From Granulicella sp. (GTDB lineage: Bacteria; Acidobacteriota; Terriglobia; Terriglobales; Acidobacteriaceae), in contig PKWK01000096.1 of NCBI GenBank assembly GCA_003133205.1, positions 1 to 26,127 of the forward strand: a stretch of 26,127 nucleotides of DNA, given 5' to 3'. Below are positions 23,456 through 26,127 of the stretch, piece by piece. The notes under the pieces were generated by a model. That model saw only the letters and a program-made list of their open reading frames with translations, was not told the origin of the DNA and did no database searches. Position 1 is the first letter of the stretch. Each line of letters starts with the position of its first letter. A program made the position numbers and the translations under genes.

Positions 23456-23479
23456 AAACCCGGCCACCGTGCCGGGTTT
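23456..23479. terminator. GC-rich hairpin, possible terminator
   Basis: Perfect 9-base arms aaacccggc and gccgggttt around a 6-base loop. A-rich sequence on the left and TTT on the right give it the look of a weak two-way terminator. On the minus strand it would end transcripts from the SCO gene; on the plus strand it would end a very short RNA from the extended -10 upstream. Confidence 0.55.
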
Positions 23480-23637
23480 CGCAGTTTAACGCCTTACAAG
23501 TCAGGAGCAGAAGTCCTTATGTTTGAATATTTTAGACGTAACTCCAATGGAATGATGATTTTGGCGACACCACAACCAGCTAACCCGTTGATTCGGAATA
23601 TTTTACGTCCAAAATACCCCCTGCGAAAAAAACTTTC

Positions 23638-24561
23638 TCACGCAGCGGCCGCGCTCTTCACCGCCGCCAGAACCTCCGCCGGCGTCCACTCATTCGTCGG
23701 ATACCACGCACGCACCTTGCCATCCTTCCCAATCAGCGCCGTCGAGAGCGAGTGCGTCAGCGTCCCCGCATCTCCGGGCGTGACCCCCAGGTCGAAAAAC
23801 TGCTCCATCGCCTCCAACTCACCCTCCGGCGGAGCCGCAAAGTCCCAATGCGCGAACTTCTCCTTCGCGCCGCCCGTGTAGATTCCGCCATAGCTCTTCA
23901 GGATCGCCGGCGTATCGAACTTCGGATCGAAGCTGATGCTCAAAAGATGCGTCTCGCCGTACAGCTTCGCATCGCCCTGCAGCGCGTTGTCGATCTCCGC
24001 GAAGTTCTTGTTCATGCGCGGACAGAAGTCCGCCAACGGGCAGCGCGTGTAGATGAACGTCAGCAGCACCACCTTCCCCTTGAACTGGGCCATATGAATC
24101 GTCCGCCCGTTCTGATTCACCAGCTTGAAGTCCGGCACCGCATCGCCCGCCGTCGGAACGTGATACTGCACCGCCGGCTTGTAGTCAGGCCGCGCCTGCG
24201 CCGTCACCACGATCTGGTCGAGTTGCGGATCTACGAACCCATCCGCGGTCTTGTGCACCAGCAACGTCGCCGTGATCCGATCGCCCGAATGCAGCTCGCT
24301 CGCAACCGTCGGATCCTTCAGCTTGTACGACATCGTCATTGCCTCCATGAAGCCCGGCACCGCCTCATGGTCCAACATCACACTTCCCTTCGCCGCATCG
24401 ACGCTCACGATCTTCCCGCGAATCGGAAACGTCTTCAACTCGCCCGCCGCCGACGCACCAGCACCAGACGCATTAGACGCACCACCGCCCGACCCCTTGC
24501 ACCCAGCCACAAACACCACACTCAACACCAGGCAAACCACCGCTCGCCACACGAATCGCAT
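23638..24561 (-). CDS. SCO1/SenC-family copper lipoprotein with N-terminal CusF-like domain
   Basis: A 307-residue predicted lipoprotein. The signal peptide ends at the lipobox FVAGC (Cys21). A CusF-like copper-binding domain (about residues 45-120) shows GKIVSVDAAKGSVMLDHEAV and EAMTMSYKLKD, with the His and Met residues expected for Cu(I). The SCO thioredoxin-like domain (about 130-300) has Cys174 and Cys180 in CPLADFCP and a distal His270 in LTHSLS. The cysteines are five residues apart rather than the classical three. SCO proteins deliver copper to cytochrome oxidase or reduce its site; no oxidase genes are in the window. ATG 24561 follows a good aggag and leaves a compact signal peptide, so the TTG at 24582 was rejected. 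Confidence 0.92.
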   Translation of the reverse strand: MRFVWRAVVCLVLSVVFVAGCKGSGGGASNASGAGASAAGELKTFPIRGKIVSVDAAKGSVMLDHEAVPGFMEAMTMSYKLKDPTVASELHSGDRITATLLVHKTADGFVDPQLDQIVVTAQARPDYKPAVQYHVPTAGDAVPDFKLVNQNGRTIHMAQFKGKVVLLTFIYTRCPLADFCPRMNKNFAEIDNALQGDAKLYGETHLLSISFDPKFDTPAILKSYGGIYTGGAKEKFAHWDFAAPPEGELEAMEQFFDLGVTPGDAGTLTHSLSTALIGKDGKVRAWYPTNEWTPAEVLAAVKSAAAA

Positions 24562-24620
24562 CACCACACGCTCCTGCACCAATCATACTTCGGACCGCCG
24601 CACCAACCGCGCCTAGTCCG

Positions 24621-24676
24621 CCGACCTGCTGACTCGCTGACTTGCTGACTTGCTATTTCGCTGCCTTACCGACTCG
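24621..24676. repeat. Octamer tandem repeat, seven copies
   Basis: Consecutive 8-base units: ccgacctg, ctgactcg, ctgacttg, ctgacttg, ctatttcg, ctgcctta and ccgactcg. It lies in the divergent gap between the SCO gene and the exonuclease-like gene. The order ctg-then-ctatttcg is shared with 14240-14255. Confidence 0.85.
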
Positions 24677-24713
24677 CCGCTTTTTCCGCTCCCGTGAAGC
24701 GTATAAAAGGCGT

Positions 24714-26127
24714 ATGGACGATCCTCCCGCGCTGCCCTCTCAGATTCAGCAGGCGCTGGAGCGCGGCTCCATCGTCCTCACCGCCAACCAGCGTGCCGCC
24801 CGCACCTTGCACCACGCCTTCGATCTGCAACAGCACGCCCTCGGCGTCACCTACTGGCAGCCTCCGGCGATCCTCGCATGGGATGCCTGGCTGGGAAGCC
24901 TGTGGAACCGCCTTCTGCTCGAAGGCCACGCCTCCGAGTTGCTCCTTAGCCCCACGCAGGAGCACACCCTCTGGCGCGCGAGCATCGCGTCAGACGCCGC
25001 CACCGCCAGCCTTCGCCCCATCGACGCACTCGCTGAGACCGCCGCCGGCGCGTGGCTACTGCTGCACGCCTACCGCGGTCGCAGCCGCCTCCAGAACTAC
25101 CCAGGCAACGCCGACACCCGCGCCTTCGCCCGCTGGGCCAGCGAGTTCGAACGCCGCTGCGCCCGATCCCGCTACCTCACCGAGGCACAGCTTCCCGAAG
25201 CCCTCCGCGCCGCTGTCGCCGCCGGCCACCTCACTCTTCGATCCGGATTCCTGCTCGTCGGATTCGACTCCAGAACTCCGGCGCAAACAGCCCTCCTCGA
25301 CGCAATCCAAACCACCGGCGCGCCCATCGAGGAGTTCGATCAGCCTCCGCCCGCGCCCAGCCGCACCCTCGCTGCCGCTCCCGACGAGCAAGCCGAACTC
25401 ACCGCCTGCGCCCACTGGCTGCGCACTCGCCTCACCGAGCAACCCAACGCCAGCATCGCCGTCATCGTCCCCGCCATCGAGACGGATCGCGCCGAAATCG
25501 ACCGCGTCTTCCGCCACATCCTCGCGCCGGAACTCGACGACATCACGGCGTCCACCGCCTCCAGTCCCTACGAGTTCTCGCTTGGCATTCCGCTCGCGCA
25601 CACCCCAATGGCCGCGACCGCGCTCGACATCCTGCACTGGGCCATCGGCCCGCTCCCGCTCGACGGAGTCTGCGCCCTGCTGCTCTCGCCCTACTTCGCC
25701 ACAGACAGCCCAGCCTCAACCGCCGAACTCCTCGCTCGCGCCGAGTTCGATGCCTTCACGCTGCGCCAGGAACATCTCCTCAAGCCCGAGATTGCGCTCG
25801 ATTCCCTGTATGAGATCGTGGCCGGCTCGAAGCATGGCTCGAGCATGCCCCTTCTGCTCAACCACCTCCGCGCGCTTCGCCCTCTTTTCAGGAGGATAGA
25901 GCTCGCAAGCAGCAATCGCTCCAACGCCGACTGGGCCGCAACCATCCACGAGCTACTCGAAGCCGCTGGCTGGGCTCTCCCAAGTCATCTCGACAGCATT
26001 GAATTCCAGACCCGCCGCAAGTGGGAGAGCGCCCTCGACGAACTCGCCACCCTCGACTTCGATTCCGCCTCCGACAGCGCGCGCGTCTCGTTCAAGGATG
26101 CTCTAGCCGCGCTCGAGCGCATCGCCA
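24714..26127 (+). CDS. DNA repair exonuclease-like protein (AddB/PD-(D/E)XK group), 3' end missing
   Basis: An open frame of 471 codons running off the right edge. The N-terminus contains IVLTANQRAARTLHHAF and YWQPPAILAWDAWLGSLWNRL, the opening of a family annotated as probable DNA repair protein (inactivated helicase-like N-terminus with a PD-(D/E)XK nuclease at the C-terminus). Later segments (SGFLLVGFDSRTPAQTALLDA, AVIVPAIETDRAEIDRVFR, SPYEFSLGIPLAHTPM, LLLSPYFA) fit the AddB/RecB-like helicase fold. The nuclease motif would lie beyond the window. A purine-rich aaagg precedes ATG 24714. Its usual partner, an AddA/UvrD-type helicase, would be expected downstream. A second frame from 24694 gives only low-complexity Pro/Ser/Arg protein and is a shadow. 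Confidence 0.83.
   Translation, partial: MDDPPALPSQIQQALERGSIVLTANQRAARTLHHAFDLQQHALGVTYWQPPAILAWDAWLGSLWNRLLLEGHASELLLSPTQEHTLWRASIASDAATASLRPIDALAETAAGAWLLLHAYRGRSRLQNYPGNADTRAFARWASEFERRCARSRYLTEAQLPEALRAAVAAGHLTLRSGFLLVGFDSRTPAQTALLDAIQTTGAPIEEFDQPPPAPSRTLAAAPDEQAELTACAHWLRTRLTEQPNASIAVIVPAIETDRAEIDRVFRHILAPELDDITASTASSPYEFSLGIPLAHTPMAATALDILHWAIGPLPLDGVCALLLSPYFATDSPASTAELLARAEFDAFTLRQEHLLKPEIALDSLYEIVAGSKHGSSMPLLLNHLRALRPLFRRIELASSNRSNADWAATIHELLEAAGWALPSHLDSIEFQTRRKWESALDELATLDFDSASDSARVSFKDALAALERIA

Larger units (their letters stand above)
23289..23637. other. Gene-free AT-richer intergenic stretch
   Basis: 349 bases between two minus-strand genes. It holds, in order: the ribosome site of the 22905 gene; a cgcgtgtcaagccc string that I recall as common in Terriglobia spacers; an extended -10 element; a GC hairpin; and an AT-rich block (about 23500-23637) with a direct repeat of gaatatttta-(ga)-cgt at 23525-23539 and 23596-23608. 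A frame beginning at ATG 23519 runs on antisense to the SCO gene and is judged spurious. No protein gene or known RNA was recognised. Confidence 0.65.

Noticed and set aside
23519..23881. Plus-strand frame with an SD-like aggag 12 bases upstream
   Set aside because: Most of it is antisense to the SCO gene, and its start lies in an AT-rich repeat-like block.
1..26127. CRISPR array, tRNA, rRNA, transposase or phage genes
   Set aside because: Looked for on both strands by eye; none seen. The tandem repeats present have 7-8 base periods and no spacers.

Overview
The window is high-GC bacterial DNA, most likely from an acidobacterium of the class Terriglobia (subdivision 1). The basis is a mixture: strong G/C preference at third codon positions, the flavour of the proteins (Pal with an extra Ig-like domain, a CusF-SCO fusion, DUF4142, a TPM/LemA pair), and abundant short palindromic and 7/8-base tandem repeats between and even inside genes. 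The genus cannot be named from sequence alone. The GC-rich third positions create many long open frames opposite or beside the real genes; these were left out.

Layout. 1-262 holds repeats and perhaps the 3' end of an unidentified gene. 269-5986 (+) is a complete Tol-Pal type envelope cluster: TolQ/ExbB, TolR/ExbD, a TonB/TolA-like transducer, TolB, Pal and CpoB. It is interrupted between the tolQ and tolR homologues by a triple-palindrome repeat. 6095-6562 (+) is a Nudix hydrolase. 6676-11544 (-) looks like a four-gene operon, read right to left: a soluble PRC-barrel/MgtE-N/CBS protein, a CgeB-like glycosyltransferase, an aldo/keto reductase, and an Nramp-family transporter whose metal-site motifs are non-canonical. 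11778-12583 (+) is an anti-sigma-factor kinase and STAS antagonist pair ending at a strong two-way terminator. 12658-14961 (-) carries LemA, a TPM-domain membrane protein and a secreted DUF4142 protein.

15220-17649 (+) is an oligopeptidase B-type S9 peptidase enlarged by two in-frame, repeat-derived insertions. Opposite its 3' end lies a small lower-GC gene for a lone SseB C-terminal-like domain (17639-17983, -), translationally linked to an MsbA-type ABC exporter (17987-19909, -). 20042-21613 (+) is a PMT/GT39-type membrane glycosyltransferase. 21844-22873 (+) holds two small multi-pass membrane proteins flanking what looks like an internally deleted B12-binding radical SAM gene. 22905-23288 (-) is another small membrane protein. 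23289-23637 is an AT-richer intergenic stretch with an extended -10 element, a hairpin and repeat-like sequence. 23638-24561 (-) is a CusF-SCO copper lipoprotein. From 24714 (+) a DNA-repair exonuclease-like protein runs off the right edge.

How it fits together: the left third is outer-membrane energisation and maintenance. The 6.7-11.5 kb operon pairs a possible Mg/divalent-metal sensor with a divergent Nramp transporter and is the best candidate here for an uncharacterised system. The rest is envelope and stress housekeeping. The second notable theme is repeat biology: several families of short palindromes and 7- or 8-base arrays sit at gene borders, and two have been accepted inside a peptidase reading frame.
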